Position numbers and translations under genes: made by a program. A stretch of 64,000 bases of DNA from assembly GCA_033721235.1 (NCBI GenBank), contig JAWWAY010000005.1, positions 1 to 64,000 on the forward strand. Direction: 5' to 3'. The notes under the pieces were generated by a model that ran no database searches, had not been told where the DNA came from, and was given only the letters and a program-made list of their open reading frames with translations. Positions 44,181-53,350 of this stretch are shown one piece after another; the stretch's first letter is position 1, and every line of letters begins with the position of its first letter. Origin of the DNA: UBA5078 sp033721235 (GTDB lineage: Bacteria > Pseudomonadota > Gammaproteobacteria > Pseudomonadales > Pseudohongiellaceae).

Positions 44181-45211
44181 AAGGAATCCGGCGTTTTCGC
44201 TTTCGCTTTTGCCGCCTCGCGCGAAATCGTTCCCTTTTGAACGAGCTCTTTCAGGCTCTGATCCAAGGTCTTCATACCAACACTCGAACCGGTTTGAATC
44301 GCGGAGTACATCTGTGCCACTTTGTCTTCTCGAATGAGATTTCGTATTGCGGGCGTTCCAATCATGATCTCGTGAGCCGCTACGCGGCCACCACCATTCT
44401 TCTTCAAAAGGGTTTGCGATATAACGGCCTGCAAGGACTCGGACAACATCGAGCGAACCATATCTTTTTCTGCCGCTGGGAAAACGTCAATAATCCTATC
44501 GATTGTCTTGGCGGCAGAGGTGGTGTGCAGGGTTCCGAACACTAAGTGACCCGTTTCGGCGGCGGTTAGAGCCAAGCGAATGGTTTCAAGGTCACGCAGC
44601 TCGCCCACCAAAATGATATCAGGGTCTTCACGAAGCGCGGAGCGCAAAGCTTCGGCGAAGCCATGAGTATCTCGGTGAACCTCTCGCTGGTTGACTAAGC
44701 ACTTCTTGCTCTCGTGGACAAATTCTATTGGGTCCTCAATAGTGAGAATATGTTCGTAGCGAGTGTCATTTACGTAGTCCATCATAGCTGCCAAGGTGGT
44801 ACTCTTACCTGAACCGGTTGGCCCAGTGACAACCACTAGTCCTCGCGCTAAGTCCGATACCTGTTTAAACACCGGCCCCATACCTAAGTCTTCCATCGAC
44901 AGAACCTTGGAGGGAATTGTACGAAACACGGCCGCCGCCCCTCGGTTCTGATTGAACGCGTTCACCCTGAACCGGGCGAGCCCCGGAACCTCAAATGAAA
45001 AGTCGGTCTCGAGGAACTGCTCGTAATCCTTGCGCTGTTTATCGGTCATGATTTCATAGATGAGCGCATGGACTTCTTTGTGCTCCATCGCGGGAACATT
45101 AATTTTGCGAATATCCCCATCAACACGAATCAGTGGTGGCATACCTGCAGTAATATGCAAGTCCGAAGCACCTTGCTTTACGCTAAACCCAAGTAACTCA
45201 GTGATATCCAT
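44177..45211 (-). CDS. pilT: Twitching motility retraction ATPase PilT
   Basis: Hexameric ATPase that retracts type IV pili. The 344-residue length is exact for the family. The Walker A GPTGSGKST (about 129-137), Asp box ILTIEDPIEFVHESK, Walker B ILVGELRDLETI, His box HLVFGTLHTTSA, and the C-terminal retraction motif AIRNLIRE are all present. It is divergent from yggS, the Pseudomonas arrangement. The pilU paralogue is not in the window. Confidence 0.98.
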   Translation of the reverse strand: MDITELLGFSVKQGASDLHITAGMPPLIRVDGDIRKINVPAMEHKEVHALIYEIMTDKQRKDYEQFLETDFSFEVPGLARFRVNAFNQNRGAAAVFRTIPSKVLSMEDLGMGPVFKQVSDLARGLVVVTGPTGSGKSTTLAAMMDYVNDTRYEHILTIEDPIEFVHESKKCLVNQREVHRDTHGFAEALRSALREDPDIILVGELRDLETIRLALTAAETGHLVFGTLHTTSAAKTIDRIIDVFPAAEKDMVRSMLSESLQAVISQTLLKKNGGGRVAAHEIMIGTPAIRNLIREDKVAQMYSAIQTGSSVGMKTLDQSLKELVQKGTISREAAKAKAKTPDSF

Positions 45212-45371
45212 AACCCATAACCTTTTGCTATAGCTGTTCTTGTGTGGAGGCTTTACTCTCCGCCCTTTTATTACGAGTGCCCATACCCAGATTGGGCCTG
45301 CCTTACAGCTGGTCTACTGTGCTATATTATTGCCTCTAGATTGACAGTCACCCACCCATTCAGGCAGCAAT

Positions 45372-46040
45372 ATGGCAAGCATAACAGAAAACATTTCCTA
45401 TGTTCGCCAGCAAATTGCGCTCGCTGCAACCCAAGCTGATCGCTCTGCGAGCGACATCACATTACTCGCCGTCAGCAAGAAACAGAGTCCAGATAAAATT
45501 CGCCTCGCCTACGAGGCGGGTCAGCGTCATTTTGGTGAGAATTATGTGCAAGAGGCTCTCGAAAAAATCCACTCCCTTTCGCTAAACGAGATAGTCTGGC
45601 ACTTTATCGGACCGATACAATCCAATAAGACTCGAGATATCGCGAATAATTTTGCATGGGCTCATAGCGTCGAGCGACTCAAGATCGCTAGAAGACTGAG
45701 TGAGCAGCGCGACCCAGCACTTCCGGCCTTAAACGTATGCGTACAAGTCAATCTATCCGGCGAACAAAGTAAGTCGGGGGTTGCGATTGAAGAGGCCAAA
45801 CAGCTATGCGAGGAAGTGGCCAAGCTTCCATCCTTACGCTTAAGGGGCCTAATGGCCATTCCTGCCGCAGGAGCCAGTGCCTGCGACTATGCCCCACTGA
45901 ACACACTATTCAAGGAGTTGCAGAAGGACTTGCCCAGCATGGATACTTTGTCGATAGGAATGTCGGGAGATTTCGCGGCCGCCATCGCCGCAGGCTCTAC
46001 ACTAGTGCGCATTGGTACCGCCATTTTTGGCGAACGATAA
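45372..46040 (+). CDS. yggS: PLP homeostasis protein YggS
   Basis: Single-domain PLP-binding barrel (PLPBP family) that buffers pyridoxal phosphate. The 222-residue protein has the PLP lysine in LLAVSKKQSPD, HFGENYVQEA, WHFIGPIQSNK and the phosphate-binding SIGMSGDFAAAI near the end. Divergent from pilT. Confidence 0.96.
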   Translation: MASITENISYVRQQIALAATQADRSASDITLLAVSKKQSPDKIRLAYEAGQRHFGENYVQEALEKIHSLSLNEIVWHFIGPIQSNKTRDIANNFAWAHSVERLKIARRLSEQRDPALPALNVCVQVNLSGEQSKSGVAIEEAKQLCEEVAKLPSLRLRGLMAIPAAGASACDYAPLNTLFKELQKDLPSMDTLSIGMSGDFAAAIAAGSTLVRIGTAIFGER

Positions 46041-46042
46041 GG

Positions 46043-46345
46043 CTAGGCGCTTAGAGACAGGCGGCAGTGGGCACAGCTGCGCCGAAAGGGGTTCAAAAAG
46101 AAACGCTTCACAAAGAATTGCTGTTCACACTGCGGACAACGCTTTGCAGCCAAAGCAATGCCAAACACCGCGTATAAGCCCATATACGTAAACATTAGGG
46201 CATTGGTGTCCCGACCTGATTGCAGCACTTGAGTGACCGCATAACCGTATACGGGAAGAGTAAGAAAACAAACAAAAAGCCTTGCGCGGGCTTGTCTCAA
46301 GGCCTTTAGGGCTGGCTCAAAACCCGGTTCTTTGCTTGCATTCAT
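46043..46345 (-). CDS. Small membrane protein with zinc-ribbon-like C-terminus
   Basis: A 100-residue protein with two predicted membrane segments (about 22-40 and 48-66), followed by CPQC (69-72) and CAHC (about 92-95), a four-cysteine pattern that could bind zinc in the cytoplasm. No function known to me. Ends 2 bases from the yggS stop, convergent. Confidence 0.65.
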   Translation of the reverse strand: MNASKEPGFEPALKALRQARARLFVCFLTLPVYGYAVTQVLQSGRDTNALMFTYMGLYAVFGIALAAKRCPQCEQQFFVKRFFLNPFRRSCAHCRLSLSA

Positions 46346-46475
46346 AGGGCAATAACTACAGTTAATAGAGAATCTAAAGGCAGTTTACACTTATTTAGGT
46401 GGGAAAAAGAGTGTCCCTTAGCTTTATCGGTATAAACTGTTACATTGCTGGACTATCAGGCCATATGCTTTATTG

Positions 46476-46484
46476 TGCTAGAAT
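46476..46484 (+). promoter_or_regulatory. Extended -10 promoter before the fimX-like gene
   Basis: TGCTAGAAT matches the extended -10 consensus with one change, about 40 bases before the ATG at 46524. No good -35. Confidence 0.4.
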
Positions 46485-46523
46485 CTTGATCATACGAACG
46501 CGGCTTAGAAGAACACATTAACC

Positions 46524-48587
46524 ATGAACGCAGCCTCCACTATTAACGTATTAATTGTTACTCAGCAGCTCCCGGCTGGAGATATGCTGATTAACGCCCT
46601 GCGCCGCGCGGGGTACAGCATTCACGCCGAGGCCGTTCAAGACGAGTATTCCTTACGCGATCGTTTAAGCATGAGACGCTGGGACTTTTTATGCTATTTC
46701 TCTAACGAAGAGCATATCCAGCCAAAGGCACTGAGCCGGGCACTTACAGAACTGCAAGTAGATGTATGTTGCCTCGTTATCGGGTCCACCGACCTTCCAG
46801 CGCTATTATCAGCCAATATCCCCCGAGCCAGGTTGGTAGCTGGCCTCGATAGTTTGAACATCGATCAGCAGGCGAGCCTGCTCACGCGAGTGGTCGACCA
46901 GGAGTTACAGAACCTGGCGGATCGACGCGATCTTCGCCGAACGACTGCCCATTTACATGAACTGGAAACTCGCTACCAAGCCCTGCTGGACAGTAGCAGC
47001 GACGCCGTTGCCTATCTTCATGAAGGGCTACACATATATGCCAATGGAGCTTACTTGGCACTCCTAGGCTTAAACATAGAGAACATCGCCAATAAGAGCC
47101 TATTGGATTTTGTTGCACAAGACTCTGTAGCCGAGGTGCGCGAGTTCTTGCAGCAACATGACAAGGACAGTAAGCAGACCTGTGCCTTCGAGCTAACACC
47201 TCCCCATAGAGCTCCACTACGCGTCTCCCTAGAGTGCTCGGCCGTACAATTTAACGGCGAGAGCGCCCTCCAGGCCACTATACGACCCATGCTAGGCAAC
47301 CTCCCATATCAGTCCACCGCACGCGACCTGTTGAATAGGGATTTAGTCACCGGCCTATTGAACGAAAACGGTATTGTTGCCGAAATAGAAAAAGCGATTG
47401 CAGAGGCGGTGCACGGCGACTGCCACAGTGTGCTGACAGTGCTAAGGCTAACGGGCTTCGACGAACTCATGACGCTAGCGGGTAGGTCGGCCACTAATTT
47501 ATTCCTGGTGGACATTGCAAGAAGCATTGAACAGCTACTTCCTGGCCACAATCAGATTGGCCGCATCGGGCCCAATTTATATGCCGTACTGAGCCTGGAC
47601 GCAGAGTCATTCAAGCCGGTAGAGAATATTCTCCATCAACTTCAACAGTCCATGCTCAAACTGGCCCCCGCCCAAGCTGATCTTGCAATGGAAATCGGCA
47701 GCTGCGCGGTCAATGAGCTATCCTTGGATGGTACTAGCGTTATAGAGCGCGCCAAACATAATTTAGATTACAACACACTTGCAAATGGCGGCCCTGAAAG
47801 CCCTCAAGACGAGTCGGCGCAAGTGCTCTTCGAGCGCTTAGAGCAGGCCATCGACAACGATGACTTCATGCTGGTCTTCCAGCCTATTGTGAATCTACAA
47901 GAGGACGGCGTTGAGCGATACGAAATACGGATTCGCCTCCGAGACAAGGATAATCTTATTTATCCTCCCTCCTTCCTAGAGACGGCAAACCAAGCTGGCT
48001 TGGGAGAAAAAATTGATCAATGGGTTATCAGTAAGAGCCTAGAGTTACTACAGAATAAGGAGCACCCTTCTTTACAGTTAACGGTGAACCTGACGCACAA
48101 CTCGATCGTAAGCCCGAACTTTCTACCCTGGCTTAGCGAAGCGCTACACTCGTCTAGAATTTCCGCAGAAAAACTGGTTTTACAAGTTAGCGAACTGGAC
48201 ATTGTTAGCTTTACCGAACAGGCAAAAATATTTTTCCACAATCTTCGAGAGCTAGGCATTCGGCTATCGATTACACATTTTGGCTGCACCCTGAGACCTT
48301 TTGAGTACTTGCCAGGCGAGGATGCTAAATTCGTGAAACTGGATAGAGCCTTACTGAGCGATATTGAAATAGATCAGGAAAAACGCGAAGCCTTAAGCAG
48401 CACAGTCAAAGCTTTGCAGAATCACAATATCGAAGTCATTGCTCCTATGATTGACAAAATAGACCTACTCCCCCTTCTATGGCAAGCCGGCTTAAATTAT
48501 GTACAAGGTAATTCCTTACAAGAGCCCAGCGATAGAATGAACTACAGTTTCATTCAGGAAGAAGAAATTACACTTAGCGCCTTTTAA
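46524..48587 (+). CDS. fimX: FimX-like REC-PAS-GGDEF-EAL protein with degenerate catalytic motifs
   Basis: A 687-residue cytoplasmic protein. Order: REC-like N-terminus (1-130, phospho-Asp not evident), PAS (about 145-260, YQALLDSSSDAVAYLHEGLH), GGDEF (about 270-420) and EAL (about 430-687). The GGDEF motif is replaced by IGPNLY in GRIGPNLYAVL, and the EAL motif by EIRIRL in YEIRIRLRD. Neither cyclase nor phosphodiesterase activity is expected, but c-di-GMP binding by the EAL fold is. Pseudomonas FimX (691 residues) has the same order and degeneracy and drives type IV pilus assembly at low c-di-GMP. The nearby pilT and Chp genes support the call. Confidence 0.85.
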   Translation: MNAASTINVLIVTQQLPAGDMLINALRRAGYSIHAEAVQDEYSLRDRLSMRRWDFLCYFSNEEHIQPKALSRALTELQVDVCCLVIGSTDLPALLSANIPRARLVAGLDSLNIDQQASLLTRVVDQELQNLADRRDLRRTTAHLHELETRYQALLDSSSDAVAYLHEGLHIYANGAYLALLGLNIENIANKSLLDFVAQDSVAEVREFLQQHDKDSKQTCAFELTPPHRAPLRVSLECSAVQFNGESALQATIRPMLGNLPYQSTARDLLNRDLVTGLLNENGIVAEIEKAIAEAVHGDCHSVLTVLRLTGFDELMTLAGRSATNLFLVDIARSIEQLLPGHNQIGRIGPNLYAVLSLDAESFKPVENILHQLQQSMLKLAPAQADLAMEIGSCAVNELSLDGTSVIERAKHNLDYNTLANGGPESPQDESAQVLFERLEQAIDNDDFMLVFQPIVNLQEDGVERYEIRIRLRDKDNLIYPPSFLETANQAGLGEKIDQWVISKSLELLQNKEHPSLQLTVNLTHNSIVSPNFLPWLSEALHSSRISAEKLVLQVSELDIVSFTEQAKIFFHNLRELGIRLSITHFGCTLRPFEYLPGEDAKFVKLDRALLSDIEIDQEKREALSSTVKALQNHNIEVIAPMIDKIDLLPLLWQAGLNYVQGNSLQEPSDRMNYSFIQEEEITLSAF

Positions 48588-48665
48588 CATGGCGCCCGAA
48601 TAGCCACGAGAGCCGTCAGTGACGACAAAAGCCCCCTCTATAGAGTCCGCGAGAAAACGCCCCTA

Positions 48666-50036
48666 ATGCAAACTTCTTCTACCCTTAGAATAGGTCCACG
48701 CCTAGCACTGACTACTAGCATTCTACTTATATTAGCCATGTGTACCTTCTGGCTGGTCACGAACAAGACGACAGAAAATATCCTCAAACAACAGGCTTAC
48801 AGCTTGGGCAACTCTATCGCTAGGCAAACCGCCATACTTGTCACCGAACTAGTCCTAGCAAACGATTTGATCAGCATGAATGTCTTACTCAATCAACTCA
48901 CTAGAGAAGCGGCGGTAGCTCAGGCTGCAATACTCAGCATTGACGATCAGTTAATTGCCATTTCTGACTCGTCTTTAGCCGCTGGCGGCGGAGGAAGCAC
49001 ATCATCAAACGAAGTTTTTGGCAGCTATGTCGCTCCAATCGCCTTGCAGGACTCACTAGCGGGCTATGTTCGCATCAATCTGGATCAAGGCTATATAGAA
49101 CAAGGAGTCAGCAGAAACTTTCTATTTCTGCTAGCAGCCTTAGCTCTTCTGATTATCACCGCGGTAAGCGTGAGTTTTGCTCTCGCTCAGTACTATATTA
49201 GCTTGCCACTTTCTAGCATTCGCCTGTCTATTCAACAGCTACGCAGCGGCATATTCGAACGCGCGGGATTCTCCGAGAGGGGGGACGAGATAGGCAGCCT
49301 ATCCCGTCAGTACAATCGTTTACTAGAAGAGTTGGAGGACCCAGAGCTAAGACAGCAATTTCTCGTTCAAGACGATGAAAAGCAGCAAAGTAACCCTGCC
49401 TTTAGACGCCCCGGCATCGCATTCGTCAGTATTCTCAGACTGCGAATATGCAATTACGACAAGCTATTGGACTCCCAAGACGAGCTAGAAGCGCTTGAGT
49501 TATTCAACACATTTAATCACTACCTAAGGCATATCTGTGAACTGTATAGCGGCACCATCGAAAGCGATACGGGGGCCGATATTGTCGTGCTATTTACACA
49601 AACCTCGGGAGATGACGAGCATAGCTTTCGTGCCATTTGCTCAGCTTTGCTCCTGCTGGAGCTTGCCAAAACCATAGGTCAAGAACTGGAGGAGCAAGGA
49701 GCGACCTCGGCCAGTTTTGCGGCGGGAATCGCCTGTGGTCAACTGCTGTGCGGCGTACGCTCTTCTGTGGGCACAGACCATTATACGGTTGCCGGCACCA
49801 GCATCGAGACAGCCAAGCAATTATGTGAAGCAGCCTCGGCTGGGGAACTGTTACTCAGCAACTCTGCCTTTGAGCAAGCCGATGCCACCAGCAGAGTGGT
49901 CGCCACTTTGTGGAATCAAGCCCCAGAGGACTCCGCAGACAAGATATGGCTCGTAGAAGACGCCGTGGAAAAATACAAAAGCCTACTCGATCGTCAAGTG
50001 AAGCACCTACTAGAACAGGAAATTCCTAATCTTTGA
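48666..50036 (+). CDS. Membrane protein with HAMP and degenerate nucleotidyl-cyclase-like domain
   Basis: A 456-residue protein: membrane segment about 13-32, periplasmic region to about 155, second segment about 158-180, HAMP (LPLSSIRLSIQQLRSGIF) to about 235, then a class III cyclase-like fold (about 255-430; SILRLRICNYDKLL, SGTIESDTGADIVVLF, AAGIACGQLLCG, TVAGTSIETAKQLCEAA). The metal-binding aspartates of active cyclases, normally in the first and second strands, are not evident, so it is probably a nucleotide-sensing or regulatory relative. It follows the fimX-like gene by 78 bases. Confidence 0.7.
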   Translation: MQTSSTLRIGPRLALTTSILLILAMCTFWLVTNKTTENILKQQAYSLGNSIARQTAILVTELVLANDLISMNVLLNQLTREAAVAQAAILSIDDQLIAISDSSLAAGGGGSTSSNEVFGSYVAPIALQDSLAGYVRINLDQGYIEQGVSRNFLFLLAALALLIITAVSVSFALAQYYISLPLSSIRLSIQQLRSGIFERAGFSERGDEIGSLSRQYNRLLEELEDPELRQQFLVQDDEKQQSNPAFRRPGIAFVSILRLRICNYDKLLDSQDELEALELFNTFNHYLRHICELYSGTIESDTGADIVVLFTQTSGDDEHSFRAICSALLLLELAKTIGQELEEQGATSASFAAGIACGQLLCGVRSSVGTDHYTVAGTSIETAKQLCEAASAGELLLSNSAFEQADATSRVVATLWNQAPEDSADKIWLVEDAVEKYKSLLDRQVKHLLEQEIPNL

Positions 50037-50162
50037 GCTCATGTGCTGCTCTCTTACGGATGTTTTGCACTCACGGGCCCTAACAAGTAATATCGATGTG
50101 CGCACGCTTAAATTGCGAATGACACCAACACGTGAAGCATAGCTATCACATGGAGCTTAACA

Positions 50163-51215
50163 ATGGACACCAGCTTTCCAATTTGCCATCTATTTTACTA
50201 CCCGACGGAAGTTGTGTTGGTCGATGACGATCCGGATTTTCTGGATGCCGTAAGCTTGCTACTGCGCAGAGACTTAAGTTATCGACTATTCCAGTCTGCC
50301 AACCAGGCGCTTGAGCATGTTAACAATTCTAACCAACATATAGAGATGGTGAGACGCTGTTACTCATCATATAAAACAGGCCCATTCGAGTCGGACACGC
50401 TCAATCACATTGACATCAATGAAATCTATAAAGAGGTCTATAATTTAGAGCGTTTCAGTACACCATCTGTAGTGGTTGTGGACTATTCCATGCCCGAAAT
50501 GAATGGCCTCGAGTATTGTATGAATCTCAGCAATCCCTATGTGAAAAAAATTCTCCTGACTGGTCAGGCCGATACCGACTTGGCGGTGCAGGCGTTTAAC
50601 GATGGCCTCATCGATCAATACATAAGCAAGAAAGATCAGAATCTCCAGGCAAAACTCAATCGCTCTATTTCGAACCTACAACAGCACTACTTCAGTAGAA
50701 CGTTCAAGTTGATTACTGATCCTGTCATTGCCAATAACCAGAGCCGCTTCATTAACAATCCAGATTTTGTTAACTTTTTCCGCGACATTCTTTTACGAGA
50801 TAATATTGCCGAATATTATTTGATCGACGAACCTTATACGGGTTTTTTCATGCTCAACGAAAATGGAACTCCTTCCATTTTGCTCATCATGTCAGCAATA
50901 CAGCTAGAGAACCATATAAGCGCCTGCATTGATGTTGGCGCACAAGAATCTCTTATAAAAGCGCTAAAAGCTGGAGAGCTTATCCCGTTATTCAAAAGTG
51001 CAGAGTCCGATGCGCAACTAGAGGCTAACGTTCAAGAAGGTTGGCAAGAACACTATATTCAGTGTCAGAAAATTTCGGATCGTGCCCCATACTACTGCGC
51101 ACAATTGAGTGCCGATGAAGCCTTAAAACTATTACCTAATTTTGAAGAAAAGAGGGTAGTGCCTTATGGCCCATTTCTAAATGAACCTAAGAGCGCTCAT
51201 AAACTGGTTCATTGA
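50163..51215 (+). CDS. Atypical response regulator with insertion in receiver and unknown C-terminal domain
   Basis: A 350-residue protein. The receiver begins with VVLVDDDPDF (Asp21-23), but the phosphoacceptor Asp107 (VVVVDYSMPEMNGLEY) comes about 45 residues later than normal. The gap is filled by a helical insertion about 55-97. Thr in LLTGQADTD and Lys in ISKKDQN complete the site. Residues about 180-350 form a domain I do not recognise; it has no helix-turn-helix, GGDEF or EAL motif. It faces a histidine kinase gene that ends 23 bases away. A loose resemblance in layout to LqsR of Legionella (alpha-hydroxyketone signalling) is an idea only. Confidence 0.7.
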   Translation: MDTSFPICHLFYYPTEVVLVDDDPDFLDAVSLLLRRDLSYRLFQSANQALEHVNNSNQHIEMVRRCYSSYKTGPFESDTLNHIDINEIYKEVYNLERFSTPSVVVVDYSMPEMNGLEYCMNLSNPYVKKILLTGQADTDLAVQAFNDGLIDQYISKKDQNLQAKLNRSISNLQQHYFSRTFKLITDPVIANNQSRFINNPDFVNFFRDILLRDNIAEYYLIDEPYTGFFMLNENGTPSILLIMSAIQLENHISACIDVGAQESLIKALKAGELIPLFKSAESDAQLEANVQEGWQEHYIQCQKISDRAPYYCAQLSADEALKLLPNFEEKRVVPYGPFLNEPKSAHKLVH

Positions 51216-51237
51216 GCCTACAAAGAATGAATAACCC

Positions 51238-52710
51238 TTAAGGTCTCGCAGGCAACTCCAGAATAAAGCGAGTATATTCCCCCTGCTTCGCCTCCGCCGT
51301 AATACGCCCACCAAAACTTTCCAAAGTTCTACGGCAAAATGCCAAACCGGCACCTGTACCATCGCTCTTAGTGGTAAAGAAGCCCTCAAAAATTCTCGGC
51401 AAAGACTCGCTATCGATGCCAAGCCCTGTGTCCGTAAAGATAAGCTTATCGAATGGTTCTCCACGCTCTAGAACGATAGAAATTTCTCCCTTACACGCGG
51501 CTTCGATGCTGTATAAGGCATTTTTTAACAAATTAAAGATGACATATACCATCAAAGACTTTATACCGAGAAAGGAAAAATCCTGACCAAGATCAATTTT
51601 AAGTTTTTCTCTTTCCGAGCGCTTAAACGGATAAGTATCTAAGGCCTCTTGTACACATTCAGTCATAGAGCAGAGCGTAAAGCTTGCGGCATCCAATTTG
51701 CGATCACGAAGATTCACGAGCAATAGATCGATGACGGTATTGGCCTGGTCCACCATATTTTTTATTCTTTTCGGGGTGAACTTCAGCATTTCTATGTGAT
51801 CGGCACGAATGGGACGGAACTCATTTGGCCTTTCGGCGCTTACCGCCTGATAGGCATTGATAAGATCGGGCAAGTAGGACTCGACCCCGGCAATACTAGC
51901 CCTGACGCCTGATAAAGGAGTACGCATCTCATGGGCAATATTGGCACTCAAATTCGCCAACAGCGACATCTTTTCTGCATAGTCAGCATCCTTACGGCTT
52001 TGCTGTCTGCGAATGGCGTCGATGCGTTCGATGGCTATATTGAGCTGTGTGCATAAGAAGTCTAGAAGCGAGAGCTCATCGGCAGAGTAGTCCCGTTTCA
52101 CCATGCTCTTGCCTGGCAATATTATGCAGTACAATCGTGCTCCGCTGTGGGCCGGAATAGCGAAATCGGAGCCATAGGCAGCCATCTGAGACCTCACTGA
52201 ATAAGGGCTATTCACCGCAAAGAACGGGGCATGCTTGCCACGAGCATACTGCAGCAGTGAACAATCAGATCGCATGCGCTCCGGATTCCCACCCGCATCC
52301 GCATGTTTGTCCGCCTGCCATAGCACCATTCCTTCTTCCAAGTCATCTTGGTCCGAACTGGCGTGATAGTAGATGGAGGAAGACTCTAGGCCCAATACAC
52401 CTTCTAGGGCCTTGCTGGTGAAAGCGAATAGAGAGTCCAGATCGGCGTGTTCATGCATGGCACCCGTAAGCCTGACAAAGCGCCCAAGGCGGCTGCTGGG
52501 CATAGATTTTCTTGAAGAGCTAAAGCCCATCAGCAGGCTGGGGTAGAGAAAATCATAGGTCATGCATATAAACAGGATAATACCGGCATGAAACACGATG
52601 TGGTAGACAGGGTTAGAAACCCCACCGCCAAAAATTAGCGATGCCAGTGCATAAAACGCCAAATACGCTAGAGTAAGTAAGACTTTGACAAAGATATTAT
52701 TGGGCAGCAT
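51238..52710 (-). CDS. GAF-domain sensor histidine kinase, CqsS/LqsS-like core
   Basis: A 490-residue kinase: two N-terminal membrane segments (about 7-28, 34-56), a GAF-like region about 85-215, HisKA with phospho-His in NIAHEMRTPLSGVR, then HATPase with NLLKNALYSIE, DTGLGI and EGFFTTKSDGTGAGLAFCRR followed by ESFGGRI. The G2 box and FFTTK-GLAFCR-ESFGG wording recall the CqsS/LqsS quorum-sensing kinases, though the six-helix ligand sensor of those proteins is absent. No attached receiver. Likely partner of the facing regulator or of the one at 53.4 kb. Confidence 0.85.
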   Translation of the reverse strand: MLPNNIFVKVLLTLAYLAFYALASLIFGGGVSNPVYHIVFHAGIILFICMTYDFLYPSLLMGFSSSRKSMPSSRLGRFVRLTGAMHEHADLDSLFAFTSKALEGVLGLESSSIYYHASSDQDDLEEGMVLWQADKHADAGGNPERMRSDCSLLQYARGKHAPFFAVNSPYSVRSQMAAYGSDFAIPAHSGARLYCIILPGKSMVKRDYSADELSLLDFLCTQLNIAIERIDAIRRQQSRKDADYAEKMSLLANLSANIAHEMRTPLSGVRASIAGVESYLPDLINAYQAVSAERPNEFRPIRADHIEMLKFTPKRIKNMVDQANTVIDLLLVNLRDRKLDAASFTLCSMTECVQEALDTYPFKRSEREKLKIDLGQDFSFLGIKSLMVYVIFNLLKNALYSIEAACKGEISIVLERGEPFDKLIFTDTGLGIDSESLPRIFEGFFTTKSDGTGAGLAFCRRTLESFGGRITAEAKQGEYTRFILELPARP

Positions 52711-52739
52711 TACTTACCTGTGGCTATGCTTCATACACG

Positions 52740-52872
52740 CTATAACACTTAGTAACAATTTTAGCGCCTCAGCACTAGTGTGTTTCCACTGCTAGTGTAT
52801 ACTAACAATAGCTCAAATAGAAAACGTAACGGATACGGCGTTAGCAACGGTTTAACAGGCGTTTGCAACCGC
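52740..52872. promoter_or_regulatory. Operator-like repeats in the divergent intergenic region
   Basis: The 193-base gap between the kinase gene and the membrane protein gene holds clustered motifs. They are CACTTAGT (52746-52753), the perfect palindrome CACTAGTG (52773-52780) and CACTGCTAGTG (52787-52797), which run into a -10-like TATACT (52798-52803). Further on are two direct repeats, GTTAGCAACGG (52840-52850) and GTTTGCAACCG (52861-52871), with starts exactly 21 bases apart, so they lie on the same DNA face. They read as binding sites for one or two regulators; which ones is unknown. Confidence 0.45.
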
Positions 52873-52903
52873 AAGAGTGAGCGCCTAAAAAGGAGTTTTG
52901 GTC

Positions 52904-53341
52904 ATGCGTAAAGGACTTATGACAGCACTAGCTTTCCCTTTTCTACTCCTATGGAGCCTCCTCTATGGGGTAATCGGCGGTATTTTTTTTAAAATTCTGG
53001 CGGTATATGAGAGCTGGGCTTATCATAACCAGCTTCATGTTATTCAATGGAAACGTTACCCGCAGCGAAGCTATAACAAGTTTGTATCTGCTGTCCTAAC
53101 TTACAGAATGCGCTCTCGGCCAATGGACTTGGTTTCCTTAACCAATAACCAAATCAGGCAAGAGTATGACAGTGCTCCTTTTCCGTTTCTTCTAATAATA
53201 GCGAACACCGCGATATCGCTAATACTACTTCCTTTTGCAATGCTTAGCGGAGCAGTCTTAGGCCCCATATTTGTGTTCAAATGTAGCTGGCATAAAGTGC
53301 AGCAATATATAAATGAAAGCCGTACAGAGACAATAAGCTGA
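52904..53341 (+). CDS. Small membrane protein of the signalling island
   Basis: A 145-residue protein with two strong hydrophobic stretches (about 8-32, ALAFPFLLLWSLLYGVIGGI; about 98-122) separated by a basic, aromatic cytoplasmic-looking loop (HVIQWKRYPQRSYNKF). AGGAG lies 8 bases before the ATG at 52904. No family recognised. Its stop is 10 bases before the second regulator gene, so the two are co-transcribed; it might present or modulate a signal for the adjacent kinases (inference). Confidence 0.65.
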   Translation: MRKGLMTALAFPFLLLWSLLYGVIGGIFFKILAVYESWAYHNQLHVIQWKRYPQRSYNKFVSAVLTYRMRSRPMDLVSLTNNQIRQEYDSAPFPFLLIIANTAISLILLPFAMLSGAVLGPIFVFKCSWHKVQQYINESRTETIS

Positions 53342-53350
53342 GTAGCTGCG

